DNA of 16,052 nucleotides from DASZZZ01 sp036260375 (GTDB taxonomy: Bacteria; Actinomycetota; CADDZG01; WHSQ01), in NCBI GenBank assembly GCA_036260375.1, contig DASZZZ010000114.1, positions 1 to 16,052 of the forward strand, in the 5' to 3' direction. The translations under genes and the position numbers were made by a program. How positions within the stretch are numbered: the first letter of the stretch is position 1; each line of letters opens with the position of its first letter. A model generated the notes under the pieces. The model had not been told where the DNA came from and did not search any database. It was given only the letters and a program-made list of their open reading frames with translations. Positions 7,370 to 14,182 of this stretch are shown one piece after another.

Positions 7370-7408
7370 CGCCGTGTGGGGCGCGCCCGTCGCCGTGTGG
7401 GGCGCGCC
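7370..7408. repeat. Tandem 18-bp direct repeat, 21-bp period
   Basis: The 18-base unit CGCCGTGTGGGGCGCGCC occurs at 7370-7387 and again, identical, at 7391-7408, with CGT between. Its 3' part is also one arm of the hairpin described next, so the left terminator arm is duplicated. Confidence 0.85.
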
Positions 7409-7425
7409 ACACGGGCGCGCCCCAC
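7397..7425 (-). terminator. Hairpin terminator of the arabinan-uptake operon
   Basis: A perfect 12-bp stem, GTGGGGCGCGCC (7397-7408) and GGCGCGCCCCAC (7414-7425), with a 5-base loop, begins 8 bases past the GH43 stop on the minus strand. No T-tract follows. It separates the GH43 gene from the arsR promoter, which starts about 60 bases further on. The upstream copy of the repeat (7370-7387) offers a second, competing arm. Confidence 0.65.
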
Positions 7426-7433
7426 GGCTCGTC

Positions 7434-9707
7434 CTACGGGCGGGTGACCCTGAAGTAGTCGAACTGCGCGGTCGCGCCCTGGCCGCCGAACGACACGAGG
7501 CCGATGCGCGGGTCGGTGTCGGCCGGCAGCGTCCACACGGCCCCCCAGATCCACGTCTGCCCGTCGCGGCTCGTGCCGAGGCGGTACTCGTGCTCGCCGT
7601 TGTCAGGGTCGACACGGTGCGACAGGCGCAGCCACGTGGTGTCCGCGGGCGGCCCGCCGAGCGTGCCGCCGTAGGAGATCCCGTCGGCGAACGGCATCTC
7701 CTTGGCGAACTCGGTGGCGCGCGTGTTCCAGATCGCGACGTGCACGAGCTTCACGTAGAGGTCGTCGTGCGCGTACGCGACGAGGCCCGCCTGCTGGTAG
7801 TTGCGCACGGTGTCGGTGCCGAGGTCGATCGTCAGCTTGGTCTCGACCGTGTACGCGCCGCCGGGCGCGTCGCGCAACAGCACCGAAGCGTTGTTCGAGT
7901 CCGTGTGGAGGTCGGCGCTCTGAGTCGGCCAGACGTAGCTGTTTCCCGCGAGGTGGCCGGCCGGGTCGCGGACCCACGACCACTCCGGCTCGAGCTCTCC
8001 GCCGTCGAAGTCGTCGGAGTACGCCGGGTCGACCGCGCCGAGCTCGGGCGGCGCGACGACGTCGCGCACCTCTCGGTGCAGACGCGTGCCGCCGAGGTTG
8101 TCGGCCTCGGCCGGCGCGCACCGGGCCGCGGCCCCCACCGCGCCCGCGCCCACGCGCTCGCCGACGCGCAGACGGGCGTCGGCGACGGCGTCGTAGAGGC
8201 GCGCGTCGGTGACCTCGCCGCGCACGCGGCGACCCGCGACCTCGAGCGCGACGTTGTGCCACTCGTCGTACGTGAAGTCGTCGGGCAGCGGTTCGACGAC
8301 CTTCTCGGACACGCCGTCGCGGCGCGCCTCGAGCACGAACGCGCCCGCGCGCGCGTCGATCCACCCCGCGACGAGGTCGTCCGGCCCCCGGTACGCCGCG
8401 ACGACCGCGGCGGCGCCGTCGCCGAAGACGCGCAGGTCGCCCTCGGCGCGCACGCGCCGCGGCGCGTCGTCCGCGGTCACGAGGTAGTGCGTGCGGCACG
8501 TGCGCGCGTCGCGCCGGGCCCATGGCGACGGGCCGGCCGGGTGCCAGCCGCGGCCGCGCTCCCAGCCGCCGAGCCCGTCGTCGAACTCGCCGCCGACGTC
8601 GAACACGCCGTCGGGCGCGGGCTGCGGCGTCTCCGACGGCCCGCGCCCGGCGCGCACGACGGGCCAGCCGTCGATCCAGTCGAGAGGGTCGAACAGCATC
8701 GGCCGCTCGTTGACGCCGAAGGGCTCGTCGAGGAACGGGTCGGCGCGGTCGATCGCGTGGTACACGAGCCAGTCGCGTCCCGCGAGGTCGGTGGTGACCG
8801 CGACGTGACCCGGCCCGACCCACTTGTTGCCGTTCTGCGCGAGCACGATCGTCCCGCCGGTGCGCGACGCGAGCAGCGGCTGGCCCTCACGGTCGACGAA
8901 CGGGCCGAGCGGGCTCGTCGCGCGCCCGACGTAGACGCCATAGCCGGTCGTCGGGCCCGCGCAGCAGTTCGCCGACGACGCGAACAGGTAGTAGTGGCGG
9001 CCGCGCCGGATGACGTACGAGCCCTCGTAGCGGTTGTCGATCGCGACCATGACCGGCTCCCCGACCGCGCGCAAGCCGTCGTCGCTGAGCCGCGTCACGA
9101 ACACGCCGCCGTAGTAGGAGCCGTAGTAGAGGTAGCGCGTGCCGTCGGCGTCGGTGAACGGCGCCGGGTCGAAGGTCCACTTGAAGTCGCCCGCTCCCCC
9201 GGGCCCGCGGCGCGGCCCGACGAGCGGCCCGCCCGAGTCGGTCCACGGGCCGGTGGGCGTCGGCGCGGTCGCGACGCCGATCGCGTTGTCGTCGGGCTCG
9301 TCGGTCACGGTCGTCTGCGTCACGACGTAGTAGAGGTAGTAGCGGCCGTCGAAGTAGCGGATGTCGGGCGCCCACAGGCTCGCGTCGGGCGCGGCCCAGT
9401 CGGGCAGCGTCGACTGCGTGAACGCGTCGCCGACGTAGTCCCACTCGACGAGGTCGTCGCTGCGCGCGACCGGCAGGAAGTGACGCACGCCCTCGCCCTC
9501 GTGCAGCGGGTCGGACGTCCCGTACGCGTACCAGTAGCCGTCCTTGCCGCGGATCACGGCCGGGTCGGCGAACGTGTCCGCGAAGTCCCGCGACACCGGG
9601 TTGACGTACGTCGCCCCGTCCGGAGCCGCGCCGGCCGTCGGGACCGGGGGCGCCGCCATCACAACCGCCATCGCCGCGGCCAGCGCGCCGCGCACCACTG
9701 CCGTCAC
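7434..9707 (-). CDS. Secreted GH43 endo-arabinanase-type glycoside hydrolase
   Basis: A 757-aa secreted enzyme with an N-terminal signal peptide (about 1-28). The five-bladed propeller of family 43 spans about 33-355. The three catalytic acids are in family context: D48 in TFADPAVI (general base), D180 in TFDPAPF (pKa modulator) and E228 in RYEGSYV (general acid). H301 in GPGHVAV is in the usual metal-site context. The segment SSANCCAGPTTGYGVYVGRA (244-263) is characteristic of arabinanases, so the likely reaction is cleavage of alpha-1,5-arabinan. Two beta-sandwich regions follow: one at about 368-540 that I only tentatively call LamG-like, and one at about 562-757 resembling the concanavalin-like C-terminal domain of GH43 xylosidases. 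GTG at 9705-9707 has GAGGGGG upstream. It is the last gene of the sugar ABC operon, 43 bases after the MalG-type permease. The exact substrate, arabinan or arabinoxylan, is not certain. Confidence 0.88.
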   Translation of the reverse strand: MTAVVRGALAAAMAVVMAAPPVPTAGAAPDGATYVNPVSRDFADTFADPAVIRGKDGYWYAYGTSDPLHEGEGVRHFLPVARSDDLVEWDYVGDAFTQSTLPDWAAPDASLWAPDIRYFDGRYYLYYVVTQTTVTDEPDDNAIGVATAPTPTGPWTDSGGPLVGPRRGPGGAGDFKWTFDPAPFTDADGTRYLYYGSYYGGVFVTRLSDDGLRAVGEPVMVAIDNRYEGSYVIRRGRHYYLFASSANCCAGPTTGYGVYVGRATSPLGPFVDREGQPLLASRTGGTIVLAQNGNKWVGPGHVAVTTDLAGRDWLVYHAIDRADPFLDEPFGVNERPMLFDPLDWIDGWPVVRAGRGPSETPQPAPDGVFDVGGEFDDGLGGWERGRGWHPAGPSPWARRDARTCRTHYLVTADDAPRRVRAEGDLRVFGDGAAAVVAAYRGPDDLVAGWIDARAGAFVLEARRDGVSEKVVEPLPDDFTYDEWHNVALEVAGRRVRGEVTDARLYDAVADARLRVGERVGAGAVGAAARCAPAEADNLGGTRLHREVRDVVAPPELGAVDPAYSDDFDGGELEPEWSWVRDPAGHLAGNSYVWPTQSADLHTDSNNASVLLRDAPGGAYTVETKLTIDLGTDTVRNYQQAGLVAYAHDDLYVKLVHVAIWNTRATEFAKEMPFADGISYGGTLGGPPADTTWLRLSHRVDPDNGEHEYRLGTSRDGQTWIWGAVWTLPADTDPRIGLVSFGGQGATAQFDYFRVTRP

Positions 9708-9729
9708 CTCGACCCCCTCACGTCGTCAC

Positions 9730-9745
9730 GGCCCCTCGGGGGGCC
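9730..9745 (-). other. Intercistronic hairpin before the GH43 gene
   Basis: GGCCCC-TCGG-GGGGCC forms a 6-bp stem with a 4-base loop in the 43-base gap between the MalG-type permease stop and the GH43 start. It could act as a weak terminator or an RNA-stability element that sets the GH43 level apart from the transporter. Only the sequence symmetry is seen. Confidence 0.45.
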
Positions 9746-9750
9746 TTGCC

Positions 9751-10623
9751 TCACCCCTTGATGCCCGTACGGGAGATGCCCTCGATGATGAAGCGCTGCG
9801 CGAACACGAACAGCATGAGGACGGGGATGCTCGCGACCACGCCGCCGACCATCACGAGGTTGTAGTTGATCGCCACCGCGCGCTGCATCGTCGCGAGGCC
9901 GGGCGGCAGCGTCAGCCGCTCCGGGCTGAACAGGACGAACAGCGACCACAGGAACTCGTTCCAGTTCGTGAGGAAGCTGAGCACCGTCAGCGTCGCGAGC
10001 GCGGGCTTCGACAACGGCAGGACGATGCGGCGGAAGATCTGCCAGTCGTTGGCGCCGTCGACCGCGGCGGCGTCGAGCAGGTCGCGCGGCAACGCGCTGA
10101 AGAACTGGCGCATGAAGAAGACGCCGAACGCGCCCGCGGCGCCCGGGATGATGACCGCCGCGAGGCTGTCGAGCCACCCGAGGTACGAGACGATCTGGTA
10201 GTTCGGGACGATGAGGATGATCGGCGGCACGAACAGCGTCGCGATCACGAGCCCGAACAGCAGCTTGCGGCCGCGGAACTCCATGTGCGCGAACGCGTAC
10301 GCGGCGGCCGACGCGGTCAGCACGACGAGGACCGAGTGCACGAGCGCGGCGACGATGCTGTTCAGCAGCCAGCGCAGCACCGGCGTCTCGCTGCCCGTCT
10401 GGAGGACGCGGTCGTAGCCCTCGGTCGTCGGCGTCTTGGGGATCCACGTCGGGGGCCGCGCGACCGCCTCGACCTCGTCCTTGAACGACGTCGAGATCAT
10501 CCACACCAGCGGCGCGACGAAGATCACCGCGAGCAGCGTCAGTGCGGTGTAGAACGCGATCGTCTTGATCCGGTGACGGGCGTCGGGGCCGAGCCCGCCC
10601 TGCCTCGGCGCGACGGTCGCCAT
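9751..10623 (-). CDS. Carbohydrate ABC transporter permease, MalG/CUT1 type
   Basis: A 290-aa inner-membrane permease of the CUT1 (oligosaccharide) ABC family. About six membrane segments are visible, beginning with TIAFYTALTLLAVIFVAPLVW (21-41). The cytoplasmic EAA loop that docks the ATPase is at about 183-203 (LDAAAVDGANDWQIFRRIVLP). FDAs a MalG-type member it ends with a short GISRTGIKG tail. The ATG at 10621-10623 overlaps the stop of the preceding permease by one base (TGATG), which implies coupled translation and a fixed ratio of the two permeases. It works with the MalF-type partner and the lipoprotein upstream; the sugar is probably an arabinan or similar plant oligosaccharide because of the GH43 gene in the same operon. 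Substrate is inference. Confidence 0.9.
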   Translation of the reverse strand: MATVAPRQGGLGPDARHRIKTIAFYTALTLLAVIFVAPLVWMISTSFKDEVEAVARPPTWIPKTPTTEGYDRVLQTGSETPVLRWLLNSIVAALVHSVLVVLTASAAAYAFAHMEFRGRKLLFGLVIATLFVPPIILIVPNYQIVSYLGWLDSLAAVIIPGAAGAFGVFFMRQFFSALPRDLLDAAAVDGANDWQIFRRIVLPLSKPALATLTVLSFLTNWNEFLWSLFVLFSPERLTLPPGLATMQRAVAINYNLVMVGGVVASIPVLMLFVFAQRFIIEGISRTGIKG

Positions 10624-11594
10624 CAGCCGTCACCCCGATCGCGGAACACGGCGAGGTTCACGATCGACACCATCGCCAGCAGGATCGTGAGGATGAAGCT
10701 CATCGCCGCCGCCGAGCCCATGCTGTAGTTCCGCAGGCCCTCCTCGGTGATGAGCATGATCGCGGTCCGGGTCTCGTCGCCGGGACGTCCCTCCGTGACG
10801 ATGTAGGCCTGGCCGAACATGTTCGCCGACGCCAGGATCGTCACCGTCGTGACGAACGCCAGCACGGGACGCAGGCCGGGAATCGTGACGTGGCGGAACT
10901 GGTGCCAGCGCCCGGCGCCGTCGACGGCCGCCGCCTCGTAGAGCTCGCGCGGGATGTCCTGCAACCCGGCGAGGTAGATGACGGTGTTGAAGCCCAGCGT
11001 CCACCACACCGTCATCCCGACGAGCGCGACCCACGCCCACGGCAGCGACGTCGTCCACGCGATCCTGTCGATCCCGATCTTGTCGAGGTAGAAGTTGATC
11101 AGCCCGACGTTCGGGTCGAGCAGGAAGCCCCACAGGATGCCGACGACCGAGACGCCGAGCACGTAGGGCGCGAAGTAGACGGCGCGAAAGAAGTTGCGGC
11201 CGCGGAACTTGCGGTTGAGCAGCAGCGCGAGGGCGAGCGGGACGGCGAGCAGGAACGGCACGCTGTAGAGCGTGAACCTCGCCGTCGCCGCCATGCTCTG
11301 CCAGAAGCGCCCGCTCGTCGCGGTGCCGCCCTCGAACAGGTCGGCGTAGTTCTCCAGCCCCACGAACGGCTTGCCCGGGAGCAGGAAGTCCCACTCGTGG
11401 AGGCTGATCCACACGCCGAACACGATCGGCGCGATGACGAACAGCAGGAACAACACCAGGTACGGCGCGAGGAACAGGTACGGCGTCAGGCGGCCGGATC
11501 GGTGCAGCTTCGGCGCGCGCACCCCGCCCCGCGCCGCGGCCCCCGCGGCCGCGGCGGACGGCGTCGCACCCGATGCGGGCTGCGTCGTGGTCAC
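10623..11594 (-). CDS. Carbohydrate ABC transporter permease, MalF/CUT1 type
   Basis: A 323-aa membrane protein, the MalF-like half of the importer. After an Ala-rich cytoplasmic tail (about 1-35), the first membrane segment is PYLFLAPYLVLFLLFVIAPI, and about six segments follow. The EAA loop is at about 220-240 (EAAAVDGAGRWHQFRHVTIPG), immediately after the typical LQDIPRELY. The start is GTG at 11592-11594, 3 bases after the lipoprotein gene stop; its ribosome binding region (GGAAG) lies within the end of that gene. The next gene overlaps by one base. All of this supports one transcript. No ATP-binding subunit gene is in the operon; CUT1 systems of Actinobacteria commonly share an MsmK-type ATPase encoded elsewhere, which is a family fact and not seen here. 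Confidence 0.9.
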   Translation of the reverse strand: MTTTQPASGATPSAAAAGAAARGGVRAPKLHRSGRLTPYLFLAPYLVLFLLFVIAPIVFGVWISLHEWDFLLPGKPFVGLENYADLFEGGTATSGRFWQSMAATARFTLYSVPFLLAVPLALALLLNRKFRGRNFFRAVYFAPYVLGVSVVGILWGFLLDPNVGLINFYLDKIGIDRIAWTTSLPWAWVALVGMTVWWTLGFNTVIYLAGLQDIPRELYEAAAVDGAGRWHQFRHVTIPGLRPVLAFVTTVTILASANMFGQAYIVTEGRPGDETRTAIMLITEEGLRNYSMGSAAAMSFILTILLAMVSIVNLAVFRDRGDG

Positions 11595-11597
11595 CGG

Positions 11598-12932
11598 TCA
11601 GCTTCCGTACTTCTGCCGGTTCTCCTCCAACAGGTCGTTCGCGCGGCTCGCGGCCTCGTCGAGCGCGACCTTCGGCGACTTGCGCATCAGCACGGCCTCG
11701 TTGACCGCGGTCTCAAAGGTCGGCGTCGTGATCTCGCCGATGCCGGGCACGGCGGGCGGGAAGTGGACCGCCGGAAGCTGCGCGGCGAGCGTCGACTGGG
11801 CGTCGAGCTGCTGGAACTCGTCGCTCTCGCGCACGGAGTTGCGGGCCGGGATCTGACCCGCCTTCGCCCACTCGATCGAGTGCTCGCTGAGCCACGCGAT
11901 GAACGCCTTCGCGGCCTGGAGCTTGTTGTCGTCCTGCTCGGCCTGACGCATCACGACGATGTTGTGCGAGCTGCCCCACACGCCCGCCTGGTCGCCGATC
12001 GTCGGCAGCGGGGCGACGCCCCACTCGAGATCGCCGACCTTCGCCCACTCGTTGATCATCCAGATGCCGTCCCAGGTCAGCGAGTTCTCCTGGTTCCGGA
12101 ACGCGACGGCCTGCGCGTCGTTGGCGACGTCCTTCGGGCTGTAGCCGTTCTCGACGTTCTGCACGAGCCACGACAACGCCTCGACGCCGGCGTCCGAGTT
12201 GAACGTCGCCTCGGCCGCGTCCTCGCTGTAGAGCTCACCGCCGAACTGCCACAGCAGCGACGCGAACATCAGGTGCGCAGGCCACGTCGCCGTGACCCAG
12301 AACGGGGTCTCGTGGCCGGCGTCCTGGAGCGCCTTGATGGCGTCCTCGTAGTCGGCCGCGGTCTGCGGAGGCTGCGAGATCCCGGCCTCCTCGAGGTGGG
12401 CGCGGTTGTAGTAGAAGCCGAGCGGGTGGACGTCGAGCGGGATGCCGTAGCGCTGGTCGTTGTAGATGCCGGCGGTCCACACCTCGGGGGCGAAGTCGCC
12501 CTCCTCGAGCTCGAGCACCTCGGCGACCTCGTCGAGCGGCAGGATGACGTTGCGGGCCGCGTTCGTGGCGAGCTGGTCGATGTGCATGACGCCCAGATCC
12601 GGCCCCCGCCCGCTGGCGACGGCCTGCGGGACCTTCGTGTAGTAGTCGGCCCACTCGAGGACGCGCATCGAGATCTCGACGTTGTCGGTCTCGGAGTTGA
12701 ACCGCTCGATGAGCTCCTTCATGACGGGACCGTCGCCGCCGGTGAAGCCGTTCCAGAACTCGAGCGACACCTTCGGGCCGTCGTACCCGCTGCCCGTACC
12801 GAACCGGCCCGCGGTCTGCGTCGGCGTCGACGTGCCGCCGCAGCGCGCGAGGAGCAGCCCCGCGCCGGCAAGCCCGGTCGCGGCGATGAAGTCACGCCGG
12901 CTGAGGTGTCGGCCACGTCGTCTCTGGTCCAT
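11598..12932 (-). CDS. Extracellular sugar-binding lipoprotein of ABC importer (Tat-type signal)
   Basis: A 444-aa solute-binding protein of the family-1 (MalE-like) type that captures oligosaccharide outside the membrane and delivers it to the two downstream permeases. The N-terminus has a twin-arginine motif (LSRRDFIAATG, residues 10-20), a hydrophobic stretch and LLLARCGG with C31 as the probable lipidation site. Arg at the position just before that Cys is unusual, since lipoboxes normally have Gly, Ala or Ser there. The mature part shows family landmarks: VSLEFWNGFTGGDGPVMKEL near the start, GRGPDLGVMHIDQL, YGIPLDVHPLGFYYN, and WGVAPLPTIGDQAGVWGSSHN. ATG at 12930-12932 has AGGAGG about 8 bases upstream. 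It is the first gene of the operon, with a predicted leader of about 209 nt. Sugar identity is inferred from the GH43 gene in the operon. Confidence 0.9.
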   Translation of the reverse strand: MDQRRRGRHLSRRDFIAATGLAGAGLLLARCGGTSTPTQTAGRFGTGSGYDGPKVSLEFWNGFTGGDGPVMKELIERFNSETDNVEISMRVLEWADYYTKVPQAVASGRGPDLGVMHIDQLATNAARNVILPLDEVAEVLELEEGDFAPEVWTAGIYNDQRYGIPLDVHPLGFYYNRAHLEEAGISQPPQTAADYEDAIKALQDAGHETPFWVTATWPAHLMFASLLWQFGGELYSEDAAEATFNSDAGVEALSWLVQNVENGYSPKDVANDAQAVAFRNQENSLTWDGIWMINEWAKVGDLEWGVAPLPTIGDQAGVWGSSHNIVVMRQAEQDDNKLQAAKAFIAWLSEHSIEWAKAGQIPARNSVRESDEFQQLDAQSTLAAQLPAVHFPPAVPGIGEITTPTFETAVNEAVLMRKSPKVALDEAASRANDLLEENRQKYGS

Positions 12933-13022
12933 CGCTCGGCCTCCTGTCGTCGCGCGCGTCGCTCCGATCGATCAGCCGGGATCGCGCGGGCCGACGCAGG
13001 CGGCGGAGGCGGCGCGCGGCTG

Positions 13023-13045
13023 CGACGCGCGTGGGACGCGCGTCG
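13023..13045 (-). other. Leader hairpin C upstream of the sugar-binding protein gene
   Basis: A perfect 10-bp inverted repeat, CGACGCGCGT-GGG-ACGCGCGTCG, with a 3-base loop. It lies within the predicted 5' leader of the sugar-uptake operon, 91 bases before the start codon, and is separated by a single base from hairpin B. The symmetry is seen directly; RNA function is inference. Confidence 0.55.
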
Positions 13046-13046
13046 C

Positions 13047-13069
13047 CGCGCCTCGGACGCCGAGGCGCG
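13047..13069 (-). other. Leader hairpin B upstream of the sugar-binding protein gene
   Basis: A second perfect 10-bp inverted repeat, CGCGCCTCGG-ACG-CCGAGGCGCG, also with a 3-base loop, directly adjoining hairpin C. Two such stems of equal size and loop length one base apart are hard to explain by base composition alone. Confidence 0.55.
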
Positions 13070-13109
13070 GAGCGCACGGCTCGTCGGAACGCATCGCCCC
13101 CTCCCCCGC

Positions 13110-13129
13110 CGGCCGGACCCAGCCGGCCG
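13110..13129 (-). other. Leader hairpin A upstream of the sugar-binding protein gene
   Basis: A 7-bp stem, CGGCCGG (13110-13116) and CCGGCCG (13123-13129), with a 6-base loop, just downstream of the predicted transcription start near 13141 on the minus strand. The first of three hairpins in the leader. It is the weakest of the three because short GC palindromes are common here. Confidence 0.4.
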
Positions 13130-13147
13130 ACCGCTGTGAACGCGCAA

Positions 13148-13176
13148 TCTCTAGCGCACATCCGAACACAAGTCAA
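13148..13176 (-). promoter_or_regulatory. Promoter of the sugar-uptake operon
   Basis: On the minus strand, TTGACT (13171-13176) and TAGAGA (13148-13153) are separated by exactly 17 bases; the first matches the -35 consensus at 5 of 6 positions. This short stretch is also visibly AT-richer than its surroundings. Transcription would start near 13141, giving a leader of about 209 nt before the solute-binding protein ATG. The remainder of the 381-base divergent region (12933-13313) holds the three hairpins, the operator candidate and a weaker promoter for the DeoR gene; I see no open frame I would call a gene in it. Confidence 0.6.
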
Positions 13177-13180
13177 CACA
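13165..13180. promoter_or_regulatory. Candidate DeoR-family operator (direct repeat)
   Basis: AACACA occurs at 13165-13170 and again at 13175-13180, a direct repeat with a 10-base period (one helical turn), or TGTGTT-GACT-TGTGTT on the operon strand. It overlaps the -35 element of the operon promoter, so a bound repressor would block it. Direct-repeat operators with helical spacing are known in the DeoR family. Assignment to the divergent DeoR gene is inferred from position. Confidence 0.45.
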
Positions 13181-13250
13181 CGGGGGCGCGGCGCTATGGC
13201 AAGAATGCCCAGGTATCGTACGTCCACGGAAGAAGCTCGCCCCGTCCCGC

Positions 13251-13279
13251 TTGTCGAATCGAGTGCGTTTCTGTTAACT
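13251..13279 (+). promoter_or_regulatory. Possible promoter of the DeoR-family regulator gene
   Basis: TTGTCG (13251-13256) and TTAACT (13274-13279) are 17 bases apart and lie 35 bases before the chosen start. The -35 is reasonable (4 of 6) and the -10 is weak (3 of 6). A transcript beginning near 13286 would include the GGGGAGG ribosome binding site at 13300-13306. Confidence 0.3.
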
Positions 13280-13313
13280 CACGCCAGTGGGCGAGGCGCG
13301 GGGAGGCGCAATC

Positions 13314-14090
13314 GTGCTCGCGAGGGAACGACACGAACAGATCCTGTTCGAGCTCCGGCGCAGGGGCGGCGTGAGGGTCACCGAGCTCTCCACGCGCCTC
13401 GGTGTGTCCGACATGACGATCCGGCGCGACCTCGATGCGCTGCAGCTCGAGGGGCTCGTCGAGAAGGTCCACGGCGGCGCGGTCCTGCCGGGACACACCG
13501 CGGACGAGCCCGGGTTCGAGACGAAGCGGACGCGCGAGCAGCGCGAGAAGATCGCGATCGCGCGCGCGGCGGCGCGTCTCGTCACGCCCGGGTGCAGCAT
13601 CGCCCTCTCGGCCGGGACCACGACGTGGTACCTCGCGCAGCTGCTCGGCGGCATCTCGGGGCTCACGGTCGTGACGAACTCGACCAACGCCGCGCTCGAG
13701 CTCCACCGGCACGGCGGCGCCCAGATCATCCTGACGGGCGGGGTCTTCCGGACGCCGTCCGACGCGCTCGTCGGCCCCATCGCGGATCACGCCGTGCGGG
13801 CGCTCCACGTCGACCTGCTGTTCCTCGGCGTGCACGGCATCGATCCCGACGCGGGGCTCACGACGCCGAACGTCGCGGAGGCCGAGACGAACCGCATGAT
13901 GATGTCGCACGCGCGCAAGGTCGTGGTCGTCGCAGACCACACCAAGTGGCGCAACGTCGGCCTTTGCTCCATCTCGCCGCTCGACGTCGTCGACGTGCTG
14001 ATCGTGGACGACGGCATCGAGGACGACGCGCGCTCGGTCCTCGAAGAGCGCGTCGGCGAGCTCGTCGTCGCCGAGCGCGAGCCGGCGTGA
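13314..14090 (+). CDS. DeoR/GlpR-family transcriptional repressor
   Basis: A 258-aa regulator. The N-terminal winged helix (about residues 4-58) includes the family signature RVTELSTRLGVSDMTIRRDL (21-40) with the DALQLEGLVEKVHGGA wing. The C-terminal sugar-phosphate-sensing domain has the expected GTTT (101-104), TNS (121-123), LTGG (140-143) and ADHTKW (207-212) motifs. DeoR members usually repress sugar genes and let go when a phosphorylated sugar binds. It diverges from the sugar-uptake operon, so that operon is the obvious target. I chose GTG at 13314, which has GGGGAGG 7 bases upstream and starts directly before the HTH; GTG at 13287 would add nine residues (MGEARGGAI) and lacks a good site. 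The true effector is unknown. It is followed by a 92-base gap to the next gene. Confidence 0.9.
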   Translation: MLARERHEQILFELRRRGGVRVTELSTRLGVSDMTIRRDLDALQLEGLVEKVHGGAVLPGHTADEPGFETKRTREQREKIAIARAAARLVTPGCSIALSAGTTTWYLAQLLGGISGLTVVTNSTNAALELHRHGGAQIILTGGVFRTPSDALVGPIADHAVRALHVDLLFLGVHGIDPDAGLTTPNVAEAETNRMMMSHARKVVVVADHTKWRNVGLCSISPLDVVDVLIVDDGIEDDARSVLEERVGELVVAEREPA

Positions 14091-14182
14091 CGGCGGCCGC
14101 TTGACACCGCACCGCCGCGGGTAACGACTCGGCGCGGTTGCGCCGCGATCGCGCAGAGCCGGCTCGGGGACGGGAGCACGTC

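Noticed and set aside
7370..7408. Possible CRISPR-like repeat
   Set aside because: Only two 18-base copies with a 3-base spacer, and one copy is a hairpin arm. No array, spacer or cas gene is present.
7374..9761. A 795-codon open frame on the plus strand opposite the GH43 gene
   Set aside because: Antisense shadow of a gene with signal peptide and all three GH43 catalytic acids; the translation is low-complexity Arg/Val/Ala.
10890..13139. A 749-codon plus-strand open frame across the permease and binding-protein genes
   Set aside because: Shadow of two well-defined transporter genes; no domain or start signal, and it runs through the divergent promoter region.
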